Source of the DNA: Lycorma delicatula | Lineage: Eukaryota > Arthropoda > Insecta > Hemiptera > Fulgoridae | NCBI RefSeq assembly: GCF_047948215.1 | Contig: NC_134460.1 | Location: forward strand, 12,047,001-12,111,000 | Direction: 5' to 3' | DNA length: 64,000 nt | Part shown: positions 47,486-59,826 of the stretch, piece by piece | Position numbering within the stretch: position 1 is the first letter of the stretch | Layout: the number at the start of each line of letters is the position of its first letter | Notes under the pieces: generated by a model | The model's database searches: none | What the model saw: the letters and a program-made list of their open reading frames with translations, nothing else | Told to the model about the DNA's origin: nothing | Translations under genes and position numbers: made by a program

Positions 47486-50400
47486 TTTTCCTTTTTATTT
47501 AAATTATTTTTTTAATTATTTGCTTTGTATCGATCTTTTAAACTTCAATGCAGTTAAGAATATTTTCTTGTGAAACTATTTGAATGTATCCCACCCATTC
47601 AGTGTATTTTTATTTAATGTATCCTATATATATATTTTTGTATGTGTCGTCCGGCTCAGTGCTATTTGGATTTGCTGTAAGAAATTTTACAGTTTACTTT
47701 ATAGGAATATTCTATGAAAACTTTTTTTATTAAAATGGGATTTATCTATTTAAATTGAACAATTTTGAAAGAAAAAACCAATATCAGATATGTCATAGTG
47801 AAAATAGAAGGAATAGTTGTTTTAACTTAATACATTTTTGCACTATACAGGTACTGTGTAGTACACACACACACACGCTCGCTGACGAAAGGAATTTTTT
47901 ATTTTCACTGATACTTTAAAATAATTTTATTATATTGATATTGGGTTTTTGTTTATATTTAATGAAATAACTAGTATAGGAACACTTCAAATTACATTAA
48001 ATTTTGTTTGTATGTTACGAATAGATACTTATATCTATTATATTTCAACTAATATATTAGTTAAAAGAATAGAACTGACAAATATTTAGTTTAATTTTTT
48101 CCGGTCTGGATCATTTTTCATTAATTTCCCTAAGTTATTATATAAAATATATTTTTATTACTATTACTGCTATGTATACATTTGTATTTTTGTGTGCAAT
48201 TTATTATTTCCTGTCGATAACAAATTATAAAAATGAAATTAGTTATCGGCTTTCTTTTCTCCCTTATAAAAAGTTATCTCGTAAATTGAAAATTAGGTTA
48301 GTAATATGTTTAACCCAGATTTTATTAACCGTAAGAGCAATTTATTTCTTTTATAATGTAACACAAAATTATTTGCTGAATATTAAATTTTATGATTACT
48401 GAAATTTTATTTTACTATATACTTCTTTAAATTTACATATAAGTTATATTTTGAACTAAAGAACTAAGAAATTAGCTGTGGAAAATATCTGCATTACTTT
48501 ACGTAGTTTAAAATAGTATTATCTTGATAAAACGGAGTGTTTGTACGTTGTTGTTCGACCGTTTGCATGTATTTGTGAAGGAGTATGTCGGTCAGTTATA
48601 TTGATTTTCACGTTGCGATGTCCATTCCAGTGACCTGACTTAAATTTATACCGTCGCTTTTACCCTTATCTTTTAAAGCTTAAAAAGAATTATTTACCTT
48701 TACTTTTCTAGAAAAGTAAACGTAAATAATATTTATTAACTTAATATTTATTCTCGTGAACTTATAATTTATTTTACTACGACAATTGTTTCGTTATTAT
48801 TTATGTAAAAAAATAATTTTTTACATTTAAAAAAAAAATTACTGATATATTTTTTTACGGGAGAACCAAAAAGATAGACGTTCGTCAATTTAATACTAAA
48901 TTAAAAAATAGAAGATTGATTACCTTACATTTATTCCTAAAAGATCCGTAATACGTAATACTATAACAATTACAAAAAACAAAATTTAATAAGTTACAGT
49001 TAAAAATAAGTGTACACAATAGAAAATTTGCAAAAAAAAAACACTATTCAATAACAAATGTTAGTAAACTGACCGCACCTTGGACAAAAAAAATCAAACC
49101 AAACCAAAGTTGTAACAAATCATCACTTAGGGGGAAATTAACAACTAAAATTGTGTTTAAAGAAAAACACAGTGTAAAAATAAAAACAAGAAAATGTATA
49201 AATAAATAAATAACATGAGTATGAAGTTAGTATACTGAAATCTTCTGTAGTTTCCGTAATCTCCCGTGGCTCCAGTGCACTTATGTGGTTCATGCGAAAA
49301 AAAATAAGTTTTGCACGGTAGAGTTTTGACATAGATAATCGAAACCAAAAACTCATATGATTTTCGAATAAATATTTAACTACAAATATTTATTAATAGA
49401 TACTGTTGTGTTTAAAAATACTAATGGACTTGTGCTTAATTGGATGCTATATATTTTGCGTAACCGAGATAAGAGTGTAAAGATCTACAAATAAAGCTGT
49501 CTTCAGGCCCCAGATTAAGCTGTTAAAGAAATACATACATTTCTGGAGTATCGTATGAATCAATCAAAACCAACACTGAAAAAAAAAAAGGCATTACAGT
49601 TTTATTATTAAATTATTTGTAAAGACCAAGGCAACAATAGCAAACTTTTAACAAAAATTAAATAATGTATTATTATTGTAACTTTGGTCGTAATTTAGAA
49701 TTCTTTCATTTCTTTTTTAGTCATCAATCTTTGATTCCCTGCTGTATGAAATGTGTTGTTTCTACGAGAAAAAGAGTTCATTAATTTTATTGTTTTATAC
49801 AATCTGTCTTAATCTTTCTTACCGCTATGACATAACGAGTATATAAAATATATGAGGTACCAGAAGGTACTAATCATAATGTCCTGAAGTTCGAGTTAAT
49901 TTATCTAATTAATAACAAAACTTTCTTTAATATAAAAATTCGGGTAGTTTTAATCATCATTTTAACACATTTACTTGTGCATGATGTAGATTTCATTCGA
50001 AATTGATGATACTGGTCAAAATTTCCCGTAATTTTTTTTTTATTTAACACCAAGTATACTGGGATTTAAAACAAATGAATCTGATTAAAATTTCATCCAG
50101 CAATAGTAAAACGGGAACTCTTTATCCAATTTACTCTGGTAGTAGGGATAAAATTAACGGCATTGTCAAAAGAACGATCTACTTACGACCGGAAAAGATT
50201 AACTTTTGTTAAAGCGGTAGGATTATATGTTGAGGAGCTAGAATTTCAAAATAATAATGCGGTTCTTTCACATGAATTTATCCTGTAATATGAAAAAAAA
50301 AAAAATTTAAATGGATTGACGTCGGAATGAAGATGATGGTACCATAGAAATTTACATAAGTAATCGTCCAACGTGACGTTTGCTGTGCTATTGCTACGTA

Positions 50401-50764
50401 TGTTTTTGAGTCGAGGTTTAGGACTTCTCCACAGTCCCCGCTGGTTTCTATTTGTTGACCGGATATTGGATCGATTAAATTTGTCGTCCTGATTAACGAT
50501 TAGTTGCTTCCCTCGAAAGTGATTACATGAGTCTTACTGTAGTCCCTGGGGATAATAAATTGAAAGTGAACATTTCCTGCATTTTGTTTGGCTTGTAAGT
50601 TGAGGGTAAAACAGCAAAATTTCAGTAAACAGGAAGGCGTTTTCCTTGTTAAAAGCTCAGCAAGCCTACGGGTTGCTTGTTATAAGAACGGATATCCTAG
50701 TTTCAAGAATGAATTTTATCTTATAATCACCTAAAATCTTTGATGTTATACGGCACCTAATGTA
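47486..50764. other. AT-rich DNA with a 40-bp palindrome; no gene assigned
   Basis: Contains a short CA run at 47863-47876. At 48690-48729 lies a 40-bp palindrome with a single mismatch, centred on TCTAGA (arms TTATTTACCTTTACTTTTCT and AGAAAAGTAAACGTAAATAA). The patch 50310-50700 is less AT-rich and reads somewhat like decayed coding sequence on the minus strand (for example VHFQFIIPRDYSKTHVITFE), but I cannot assign it. Confidence 0.45.
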
Positions 50765-50885
50765 AATCATTTGACTGGTTTGGTATTATTCTCTATTTCT
50801 TTTTTATTCTGTATAAACGCTTTAATCTCAACATACAGCATCCTACACCCTCAGTTATCTGTTTTATACATTCCAGATTTTATTT
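50765..50885 (-). mobile_element. 3' end of an older relative of the RTE-like LINE
   Basis: TCATTTGACTGGTTTG at 50768-50783 is identical to the 3'-terminal segment of the main LINE. The next 100 bp (CATACAGCATCCTACACCCT, TATCTGTTTTATACATTCCA) follow the main family loosely (CTACATCCTACATCCCCAAC, AATTTGTTTTACATACTCCA). It is clearly homologous but far more diverged than any other copy and lies 37 bp from copy 7. No poly(A) remains. Confidence 0.6.
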
Positions 50886-50911
50886 CTGCAGTTTTTATTT
50901 GTTAAGAAAAC

Positions 50912-52339
50912 CTACATTATTATTTTTTTTTTTTTTTGTCTTCAGTCATTTGACTGGTTTGATGCAGCTCTCCAAGATTCCCTATCTAGTGCTAGTCGTT
51001 TCATTTCAGTATACCCTCTACATCCTACATCCCCAACAATTTGTTTTACATATTCCAAACGTAATGCCTAAACAATTTTTCCCTTCTACCTGTCGTTCCA
51101 ATATTAAAGCGACTATTCCAGGATGCCTTAGTATGTGGCCTATAAGTCTGTCTCTTCTTTTAACTATATTTTTCCAAATGCTTCTTTCTTCATCTATTTG
51201 CCGCAATACCTCTTCATTTGTCACTTTATCCACCCATCTGATTTTTAACATTCTCCTATAGCACCGCATTTCAAAAGCTTCTAATCTTTTCTTCTCAGAT
51301 ACTCCGATCGTCCAGGTTTCACTTCCATATAAAGCGACACTCCAAACATACACTTTCAAAAATCTTTTCCTGACATTTAAATTAATTTTTGATGTAAACA
51401 AATTATATTTCTTACTGAAGGCTCGTTTAGCTTGTGCTATTCGGCATTTTATATCGCTCCTGCTTCGTCCATCTTTAGTAATTTTACTTCCCAAATAACA
51501 AAATTCTTCTACCTCCATAATCTTTTCTCCTCCTATTTTCACATTCAGCGGTCCATCTTTGTTATTTCTACTACATTTCATTACTTTTGTTTTGTTCTTG
51601 TTTATTTTCATGCGATAGTTCTTGCGTAGGTTCTTGCGATAGTTCTTCATCTATGCCGTTCATTGTTTCTTCTAAATCCTTTTTACTCTCGGCTAGAATT
51701 ACTATATCATCAGCAAATCGTAGCATCTTTATCTTTTCACCTTGTACTGTTACTCCGAATCTAAATTGTTCTTTAACATCATTAACTGCTAGTTCCATGT
51801 AAAGATTAAAAAGTAACGGAGATAGGGAACATCCTTGTCGGACTCCCTTTCTTATTACGGCTTCTTTCTTATGTTCTTCAATTGTTACTGTTGCTGTTTG
51901 GTTCCTGTACATGTTAGCAATTGTTCTTCTATCTCTGTATTTGAACCCTAATTTTTTTAAAATGCTGAACATTTTATTCCAGTCTACGTTATCGAAAGCC
52001 TTTTCTAGGCTATAAACGCCAAGTATGTTGGTTTGTTTTTCTTTAATCTTCCTTCTACTATTAATCTGAGGCCTAAAATTGCTTCCCTTGTCCCTATACT
52101 TTTCCTGAAACCAAGTTGGTCTTCTCCTAACACTTCTTCCACTCTCCTCTCAATTCTTCTGTATAAAATTCTAGTTAAGATTTTTGATGCATGACTAGTT
52201 AAACTAATTGTTCCGTATTCTTCACATTTATCTGCCTCTGCTTTCTTTGGTATCATAACTATAACACTTTTTTTGAAGTTTGATGGAAATTCCCCATTTT
52301 CATAAATATTACACACCAGTTTGTATTACTACATTATTA
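50912..52339 (-). mobile_element. RTE-like LINE copy 7, with TSDs
   Basis: Body 50923-52328 between identical 11-bp duplications CTACATTATTA (50912-50922 and 52329-52339). RT motifs A, B and C are readable across frames 52005-52316, 51571-51972 and 51018-51650. Damage: one base lost in the L-E-K codon region near 52009, a small tandem duplication (GTTCTTGCGATAGTTCTT) at about 51617-51642 that breaks the frame after N-G-I-D-E, and a short deletion near 51062 that disrupts the C-V-G-R-P motif. It carries the AVIRKG variant shared with copies 9 and 10. Confidence 0.96.
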
Positions 52340-52955
52340 GATTAATTTAATCTTAATACCTGGCCAACAAACGTAGTTTTTTTTACAAGATTCTGCCATC
52401 AATTTTTCTCCTGTTTTACTTGTCATGAGACTGTAATATCCTATTATTATTTTTGCTCAACTTATCTTTTAACAACGCGTTTCAAAGTTGTATTTTTCAT
52501 TTCTCACTTTCTTTTCAACCGCATCTTAGTAGTGAAAAGTTTTGTACACCACACAACCTTTTTAATGAATTTTTTCGTAAAAAAAATCCATATTTAACAC
52601 TATTTCTAGGTTCTTTTAACATGAAAGTTTCTCTTTGCTTTTATCCGTCTGCTTTTTATTTCTCTTTTACTTATACTTCCTTTGTAACTTCTTCCTTTGT
52701 AACTTTTATATGTTTTATAATTTATATTGTCATATAAAAAAAGATCTTGTCTCTATTTGAAAAACAATTGAATTTAGAAAAAAAAAGCTAACAACACAGT
52801 AAGTTGTAGGACGATTTACACTAAGTTTACACTAAGTAAGTTGTAGGAAAGTGCTACAACTTTGGCTTCTTTCTAATGCACAGCTTACTCACACGTATAC
52901 AGAAACCTTAATATAATAATATTTTTTTCGTTTATTTAGTTCAATGATTCTAAGT
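52340..52955. other. AT-rich DNA, no gene seen
   Basis: A short near-duplication (AAGTTGTAGGA, TTTACACTAAGT) at 52800-52850. Otherwise nothing. Confidence 0.55.
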
Positions 52956-53654
52956 AAAGGGCGCGCGCATACCGTATTTAATTCGCGTGACTGTGGCGGT
53001 ACTAGCGGCGACGGTCAGCAATAACTGAACTAATGTAATTTCACAACTAGAAAAAATTTATACGGTTGACATACTGATGTAGTAACGAGGCTTAACGCAC
53101 CGGGTATCGAGTCGACCGGGCGATAGACTTTGAGACCGGGCCAGACCTAGTTAGTTTTTTATACTTCAAATATTATTCATTTATTTAATTTTACCTCCCA
53201 CCTATGACGTCACAACATAGCAAGCGATTACAACAGAATTTTTTGGGCTGGGGGTGCGATTTAAAAAAAATGTTTTTTAGATATTGTTATTTTTTATACG
53301 TTAACAAATGAGCCTAAGAAAAATATGACGTTAATTAGGCGAAATCTCCAGTTACTGAGGGTGACGTTGCTCTACAGCCTCACCCGCTTGACCTTTTAAG
53401 TTGAAAATTTAATGTCATCAATGCTCCTTATATAGAAGTAATCTGACCCAAGTTTAGTCAAAATAGGACCAGTAGTTCTGGAAATATAAGGTGATTTAGA
53501 GGCCGAAACAGAACACACACGCGCGCACATTCGAACATTAACATCCGCAAAATGTTCATCCGGTTTTTTGGGTTCCTTGGATATGAAAACCGCATATTCC
53601 CAAATCGTACCGATTACAATACTTTCCTTCTAGGGAAATCTAGACGGGAAAGTA
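52956..53654 (-). mobile_element. Candidate hairpin-terminus element
   Basis: GC-richer than its surroundings. Its right end reads, on the minus strand, TACTTTCC, a 19-nt loop, GGAAAGTA, then TTGTAATCGGTACG: an 8-bp hairpin (53620-53627 with 53647-53654) followed by the same TATTGTRAT motif as at 37763 and 9411. The interior includes GAACACACACGCGCGCACAT. The left limit is uncertain; 52956 is only where the composition changes. No protein frame is seen. Confidence 0.45.
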
Positions 53655-54814
53655 ATAATAATGAAACAAAATTAAAATCTACGTAAAGTTTCCCCATGTA
53701 AAAATAATTTTGAGACGTTTTTTATTTTAAGATTTTATACAAAAGTTTGATCCAATTGTGATCATTTTTTAATTTAAGATTTTCTTGCTGAGAATTCATG
53801 TAGGCAAAACTTTTTAAAATACGAATTTTTTAACCAATAATAATGTGTGATTCTTTTAAATATAACAATAATATTAATAAATAACGACAATTCTTTTATG
53901 AATTTTGACCAAGGTTTCCTTCGTGATAATAAATAAGAACTGATAACGTCTGATAATAGCTCTTTCTTTACATTTCAACTTCTTTAGTTTAATAATAAAA
54001 TTAATATTTTATTACATTTTTTTTTTTACCATTAATGATTTCATTATCTACAGATTTACAATTTCATTCGTATTATGGTTTTATGTACATAAAATGCATA
54101 AAGAATAATATTTGATTTTACAACAGTCTGTAATAATAAAAAAGAATGCATTTCAATATTCTATTTAAAATGCATAACCTACTTGAGTGACCTTGATATT
54201 ATAAAGATAACGCGATTGCATGTTGTTCATAGATGCACATTACCTAGGCAACAACTTACGATACTTTGTAATAAACATGCAAAAAAATATTTAAATAAGA
54301 AAAGAATGAATTTTACTTATTTATTTATTTAGGATTTTCTTTTTTCTTTAAATGAATTTAACAGTACCGTAATAGTTCCTGGTATGATTTTTGCTTCGAG
54401 AGGTTTTTACGAGTCGACTCTATATCGATCGATTAAGTAGTAGATAATAACAATTTTTTTAACGTCGCCCATAATAAATGGAAAAAAAATATAGTTCTTG
54501 GTAAACTCTGATTTAGTTTTCACATTTACTAAAAATAAAACATTTAAAAAAAAACATTAAACAAAAAAACAATTGTATTATTTATATTAATTACAGGCCA
54601 AAGGAAATGTTCAAAATTTCGTCCATTTTCCCTTGTGTTATTGTTTAACCGATGATTTACACATTTTTTCAAATAAATTTTGCCCCGATTTAAAAAAATG
54701 AAGTATGTTTAAAATCGACAAATCGAGACGGTTCAGAGTAATTGGATTTGATGAAAATGCTGTATTTGATCTGTCTAAAACACAAACCATAGTAGGCGTT
54801 AATTAGATGAATAT
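53655..54814. other. AT-rich DNA, no gene seen
   Basis: Nothing recognised. Confidence 0.6.
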
Positions 54815-56119
54815 AGTGAGCGTTCATACAGAACAATTAGTTTAACTAGTCATGCATCAAAAATCTTAACTAGAATTTTATACAGAAGAATTGAGAGGAG
54901 AGTGGAAGAAGTGTTAGGAGAAGACCAATTTGGTTTCAGGAAAAGTATAGGGACAAGGGAAGCAATTTTAGGCCTCAGATTAATAGTAGAAGGAAGATTA
55001 AAGAAAAACAAACCAACATACTTGGCGTTTATAGACCTAGAAAAGGCTTTCGATAACGTAGACTGGAATAAAATGTTCAGCGTTTTAAAAAAATTAGGGT
55101 TCAAATACAGAGATAGAAGAACAATTGCTAATATGTACAGGAACCAAACAGCAACAATAACAATTGAAGAACATAAGAAAGAAGCCCTAATAAGAAAGGG
55201 AGTTCGACAAGGATGTTCCCTATCTCCGTTACTTTTTAATCTTTACATGGAACTAGCAGTTAATGATGTTAAAGAACAATTTAGATTCGGAGTAACAGTA
55301 CAAGGTAAAAAGATAAAGATGCTACGATTTGCTGATGATATAGTAATTCAAGCCGAGAGTAAAAAGGATTTAGAAGAAACAATGAACGGCATAGATGAAG
55401 TCCTACGCAAAAACTATCGCGTGAAAATAAACAAGAACAAAACAAAAGTAATGAAATGTAGTAGAAATAACAAAGATGGACCGCTGAATGTGAAAATAGG
55501 AGGAGAAAAGATTATGTAGGTAGAAGAATTTTGTTATTTGGGAAGTAGAATTACTAAAGATGGACGAAGCAGGAGCGATATAAAATGCCGAATATCACAA
55601 GCTAAACGAGCCTTCAGTAAGAAATATAATTTGTTTACATCAAAAATTAATTTAAATGTCAGGAAAAGATTTTTGAAAGTGTATGTTTGGAGTGTCGCTT
55701 TATATGGAAGTGAAACTTGGACGATCGGAGTATCTGAGAAGAAAAGATTAGAAGCTTTTGAAATGCGGTGCTATAGGAGAATGTTAAAAATCAGATGGGT
55801 GGATAAAGTGACAAATGAAGAGGTATTGCGACAAATAGATGAAGAAAGAAGCATTTGGAAAAATATAGTTAAAAGAAGAGACAGACTTATAGGCCACATA
55901 CTAAGGCATCCTGGAATAGTCGCTTTAATATTGGAAGGACAGGTAGAAGGGAAAAATTGTGTAGGCAGGCCACGTTTGGAGTATGTAAAACAAATTGTTG
56001 GGGATGTAGGATGTAGAGGGTATACTGAAATGAAACGACTAGCACTAGATAGGGAATCTTGGAGAGCTGCATCAAACCAGTCAAATGACTGAAGACAAAA
56101 AAATAAAAAGTGAGCGTTC
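54815..56119 (+). mobile_element. RTE-like LINE copy 8, one stop from open, with TSDs
   Basis: Body 54826-56108 between identical 11-bp duplications AGTGAGCGTTC (54815-54825 and 56109-56119). The frame 54902-56092 is intact except for one GAG to TAG change at 55517-55519 in I-M-E-V-E. Motif A, motif B and FADDIVIQ are all present. The poly(A) has two interruptions. Confidence 0.97.
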
Positions 56120-56259
56120 GATTGTTCCTTTGTATACCATTCGTTCAAGAAACATTAGATAGAGTTAGCCTTTAATTCGTAGGGCACAGTAAGAAAAGCC
56201 ACCGATTTGCTTCCTAACACAGGGACGGCCGATGTCAAACACGAGATTATTAATTTTAC
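56120..56259. other. Sequence between LINE copy 8 and the candidate exon
   Basis: Short interval. The minus-strand frame of the candidate exon stays open through it to 56155, but the splice-donor-like GTAAAA suggests intron. Confidence 0.4.
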
Positions 56260-56378
56260 GTTCGTCGAAGAATTAAGTTCCAATACTTCTTTTATCCTTT
56301 TTGATCCGACATCAACATGACCTCTAGATATATTAAGTTTCTTCTTTGTAATCGCGATGAATTTCAACAAATGAATGA
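56260..56378 (-). CDS. Possible internal exon of a UPF0235/DUF167-like gene
   Basis: On the minus strand, an acceptor-like CATTTTAG (AG at 56379-56380) precedes an open stretch reading HLLKFIAITKKKLNISRGHV then DVGSKRIKEVLELNSSTN, followed by a donor-like AAC|GTAAAA. The arrangement resembles the middle of UPF0235 (YggU/C15orf40) domains: a helix with a K-x-L-N-I-S-x-x-x-V motif, then a G-S-K-(S)-R-x-K loop and a hydrophobic strand. The protein family has no firmly known biochemical role. The 119-bp size is plausible for an insect exon. Neighbouring exons were not found, and the loop lacks the usual extra residues, so it may be a pseudogene or chance. Confidence 0.3.
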
Positions 56379-56800
56379 CTAAAATGACGTTAGTTTAATA
56401 ACGACATTCGATTTAAAACTCACTTCATCAGGTTGTGTCATTGAACTATAAAAAATGAGGATCTGCTTTAAAAACAATTATAGATTGCTTGTAACGATCC
56501 ATTTTTCTGGTAAAATCATATTCTTGTAGTGCATGATATAATCGTAGTCGATAACAGTTCAAACTTTTAATTACTTTAGAATCTTTCTTATATAAAACCT
56601 GTTTTGGTGTTTCCACCCTAACGTGAAAGCCTTTCTAGTTGGCGTTTAATGTCTCTGCTGATCTCTTCACAAGTCGTTAGTTTTCTAAAGTTTAACTTGT
56701 TGTAAATCTACCTGATAGTCGCAGCATCTCCAACGCCTTAATTATTTTCAAATTTTATTCTCAGCTTACTCAAATTTTGACGGTTTGGTAGTGAATAATT
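56379..56800. other. AT-rich DNA, no gene seen
   Basis: If the exon above is real, this is intron. Nothing else recognised. Confidence 0.5.
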
Positions 56801-57126
56801 AGGAAATCTCTTACCAACCCACCGGGTTGGTCTAGTGGTTAACGCGTCTTCCCAAATCAGCTGATTTGGAAGTCGAGAGTTACAGCGTTCAAGTCCTAGT
56901 AAAGCCAGATATTTTTACATGGATTTGAATACTAGATCGTGGATACCGGTGTTCTTTGGTGGTTGGGTTTCAATTAACCACACATCTCAGGAACGGTCGA
57001 ACTGAGAATGTACAAGACTACACTTCATTTACACTCATACATATCATCCTCATTCATCCTCTGAAGAATTATCTAAACGGTAGTTACCGGAGGCTAAACA
57101 GGAAAAAGAAAAGGAAATTTCTTACC
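56801..57126 (+). mobile_element. tRNA-derived SINE, copy 8, with TSDs
   Basis: Body 56816-57111. Duplications AGGAAATCTCTTACC (56801-56815) and AGGAAATTTCTTACC (57112-57126), one mismatch. The head, palindrome and body are close to copy 1. Confidence 0.93.
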
Positions 57127-58057
57127 GCAGAATTAATTGGATACGCGATATCATATGATCTATTGATGATTGATATTGCTATGTTTCCGATTACACTTAA
57201 TGTTTATCCTAGAAATTTTATTCGTTATCGGTTAGTTTTGTTGCGGTCGTCGTTAATATTTATTTCATTCATATGTTTTCTTTGGAAAATATTAATGATT
57301 TTATTCACAGCTACTTCCCGTTGTTGATTTCTTGGAAAATTGTTATTTCGTCATTAACATATTATTACATTTTTGTAATCATTAATATTAAATTGATATA
57401 GGTTTTAAAATAATTACGTTTTATAGATTATGGTATGACGTAACACTATTTGTTTCATTACTACGAATGTCAATATCATTCTAATTTTAATAATACGAGT
57501 ACTACAGAATGTCGCGGTTTTTTCTACCATTCACAGTTAAGATAATTCCAACATTTAGAGTAGAATTTCCATTGATTATCTACTTCTTGGGTTTATAATT
57601 ATGAATCGGTTAGTAATAACATATAATTTAAACAAATTATTCTTATTTCCCTTTTATTCCAATAATTTTTTTATTATTGTTTAAAATTATAAAAAAAATA
57701 TTATGCGTATTCCGAATTTTACTCGTAACTTTTAAACTTTATAAAAATAATTTGTTATACTTTTATAATCTCATTCTACTGCGTACTTTTACAACTATGT
57801 TCTTATCGATAAATATTTAAACGAAATTTTGTGACTTACGGCAACGAAATATGTATTGTAAAAAATAACAAAGGTAAAAATAGGGAAATTTTAAAATAAA
57901 TCATTATCGGTGGATTTAAAAAGTTGTATTTTTTGATGCGGTACGAAAAGAAAAGATTTTAAAATAAAGATCCAATATTCTATAAAATAGATTTTTAAAT
58001 TATATACTAATGTATCTAGGTTTCATAATGAAATAATTGCGGTACTTACGTATTAAA
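57127..58057. other. AT-rich DNA, no gene seen
   Basis: Nothing recognised. Confidence 0.6.
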
Positions 58058-59582
58058 TTCCCTATCTAGTGCTAGTCGTTTCATTCCAGTATACCCTTTA
58101 CATCCAACATCCCTAACAATTTGGTTTACATACTCCAAACGTGGCCTGCCTACACAATTTTTCCCTTCTACCTGTCCTTCCAATATTAAAGCGACTATTC
58201 CAGGATGCCTTAGTATGTGGCCTATAAGTCTGTCTCTTCTTTTAACTATGTTTTTCCAAATGCTTCTTTCTTCATCTATTTGTCGCAATACCTCTTCATT
58301 TGTCACTTTATCCACCCGTCTGATTTTTAACATTCTCCTATAGCACCGCATTTCAAAAGCTTCTAATCTTTTCTTTTCAGATACTCCGATCGTCCGAGTT
58401 TCACTTCCATATAAAGCGACACTCCAAACATATACTTTCAAAAATCTTTTCCTGACATTTAAATTAATTTTTGATGTAAACAAATTATATTTCTTACTGA
58501 AGGCTCGTTTAGCTTGTGCTATTCGGCATTTTATATCGCTCCTGCTTCGTCCATCTTTAGTAATTCTACTTCCCAAATAACAAAATTCTTCTACCTCCGT
58601 AATCTTTTCTCCTCCTATTTTCACATTCAGCGGTCCATCTTTGTTATTTCTACTACATTTCATTACTTTTGTTTTGTTCCTGTTTATTTTCACGCGATAG
58701 TTCTTGCGTAGGACTTCATCTATGTCGTTCATTATTTCTTCTAAATCCTTTTCACTCTCGGCTAGAATTACTATATCATCGGCAAATCGTAGCATCTTTA
58801 TCTTTTCACCTTATACTGTTACTCCGAATCTAAATTGTTCCTTAACATCATCAACCGCCAGTTCCATGTAAAGATTAAAAAGTAACGGAGATAGGGAACA
58901 TCCTTGTCGGACTCCCTTTCTTATTACGGCTTCTTTCTTATGTTCTTCAGTTGTTACTGTTGCTGTTTGGTTCCTGTACATGTTAGCAATTGTTCTTCTA
59001 TCTCTGTATTTGAACCCTAATTTTTTTAAAATGCTGATCATTTTATTCCAGTCTACGTTATCGAAAGCCTTTTCTAGGTCTATAAACGCCAAGTATGTTG
59101 GTTTGTTTTTCTTTAATCTTCCTTCTACTATTAATCTGAGGCCTAAAATTGCTTCCCTTGTCCCTATACTTTTCCTGAAACCAAATTGGTCTTCTCCTAA
59201 CACTTCTTCCACCCTCCTCTCAATTCTTCTGTATATAATTCTAGTTAAGATTTTTAATGCATGACTAGTTAAACTAATTGTTCTGTATTCTTCACATTTA
59301 TCTGCCCCTGCTTTCTTTGGTATCATAACTATAACACTTTTTTTGAATTCTGATGGAAATTCCCCATTTTCATAAATATTACACACCAGTTTGTATAATC
59401 TATCAATCGCTTCCTCACCTGCACTGCGCAGTAATTCTACAGGTATTCCATCTATTCCAGGAGCCTTTCTGCCATTTAAATCTTTTAATGCTCTCTTAAA
59501 TTCAGATCTCAGTATTGTTTCTCCCATTTCATCCTCCTCAACTTCCTCTTCTTCCTCTATGACACCATTTTCTAATTCATCT
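58058..59582 (-). mobile_element. RTE-like LINE copy 9, longest at 5', missing 3' tail
   Basis: Minus strand. It extends further 5' than any other copy, adding an acidic stretch (ENGVIEEEEEVEEDEMGETI) and RSEFKRALKDLNGRKAPGID before the RT core. The RT frame 58811-59527 is open through motif B and stops in V-T-V-Q (CAA to TAA, near 58812). The rest continues at 58046-58795 with FADDIVILAE. The last 50 or so nt and the poly(A) are absent at 58057, and no target-site duplication is seen. At the 5' junction a 10-bp inverted repeat (TCTAATTCAT / ATGAATTAGA, 59571-59594) suggests a rearranged insertion or later deletion. Confidence 0.95.
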
Positions 59583-59638
59583 CAATGAATTAGAAATTAC
59601 AAATTTACACATTTACAATTATTGCTTATAATTGTAGA

Positions 59639-59826
59639 TATAATTTAACCAAACTTAACCTGCGCTCCCTAACCTCGACTGATTAAACAGTAACGTTTTG
59701 ATTATTTAAATAATAAATAATTGAAATAATTACTGAATTTATTATTTAAATACTCAAAACATTACTGTGATAATTAATCAAGGTTAGCGAGCGAAATGAG
59801 CGTAGGTTAAGTTTGGTTAAATTATA
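59639..59826. mobile_element. 188-bp foldback MITE
   Basis: Arms of about 85-90 bp are inverted copies of each other: left TATAATTTAACCAAACTTAA and on, right ending TTAAGTTTGGTTAAATTATA. Inner parts also pair (ACGTTTTGATTATTTAAATA with the complement of TATTTAAATACTCAAAACAT). No coding capacity. A TA or TATA target duplication is compatible with the ends but cannot be separated from the arms. It lies 57 bp from the 5' end of LINE copy 9. Confidence 0.8.

Noticed and set aside
50310..50700. Endogenous viral element
   Set aside because: Coding-like composition only. No viral motif could be recognised, so no viral assignment is made.
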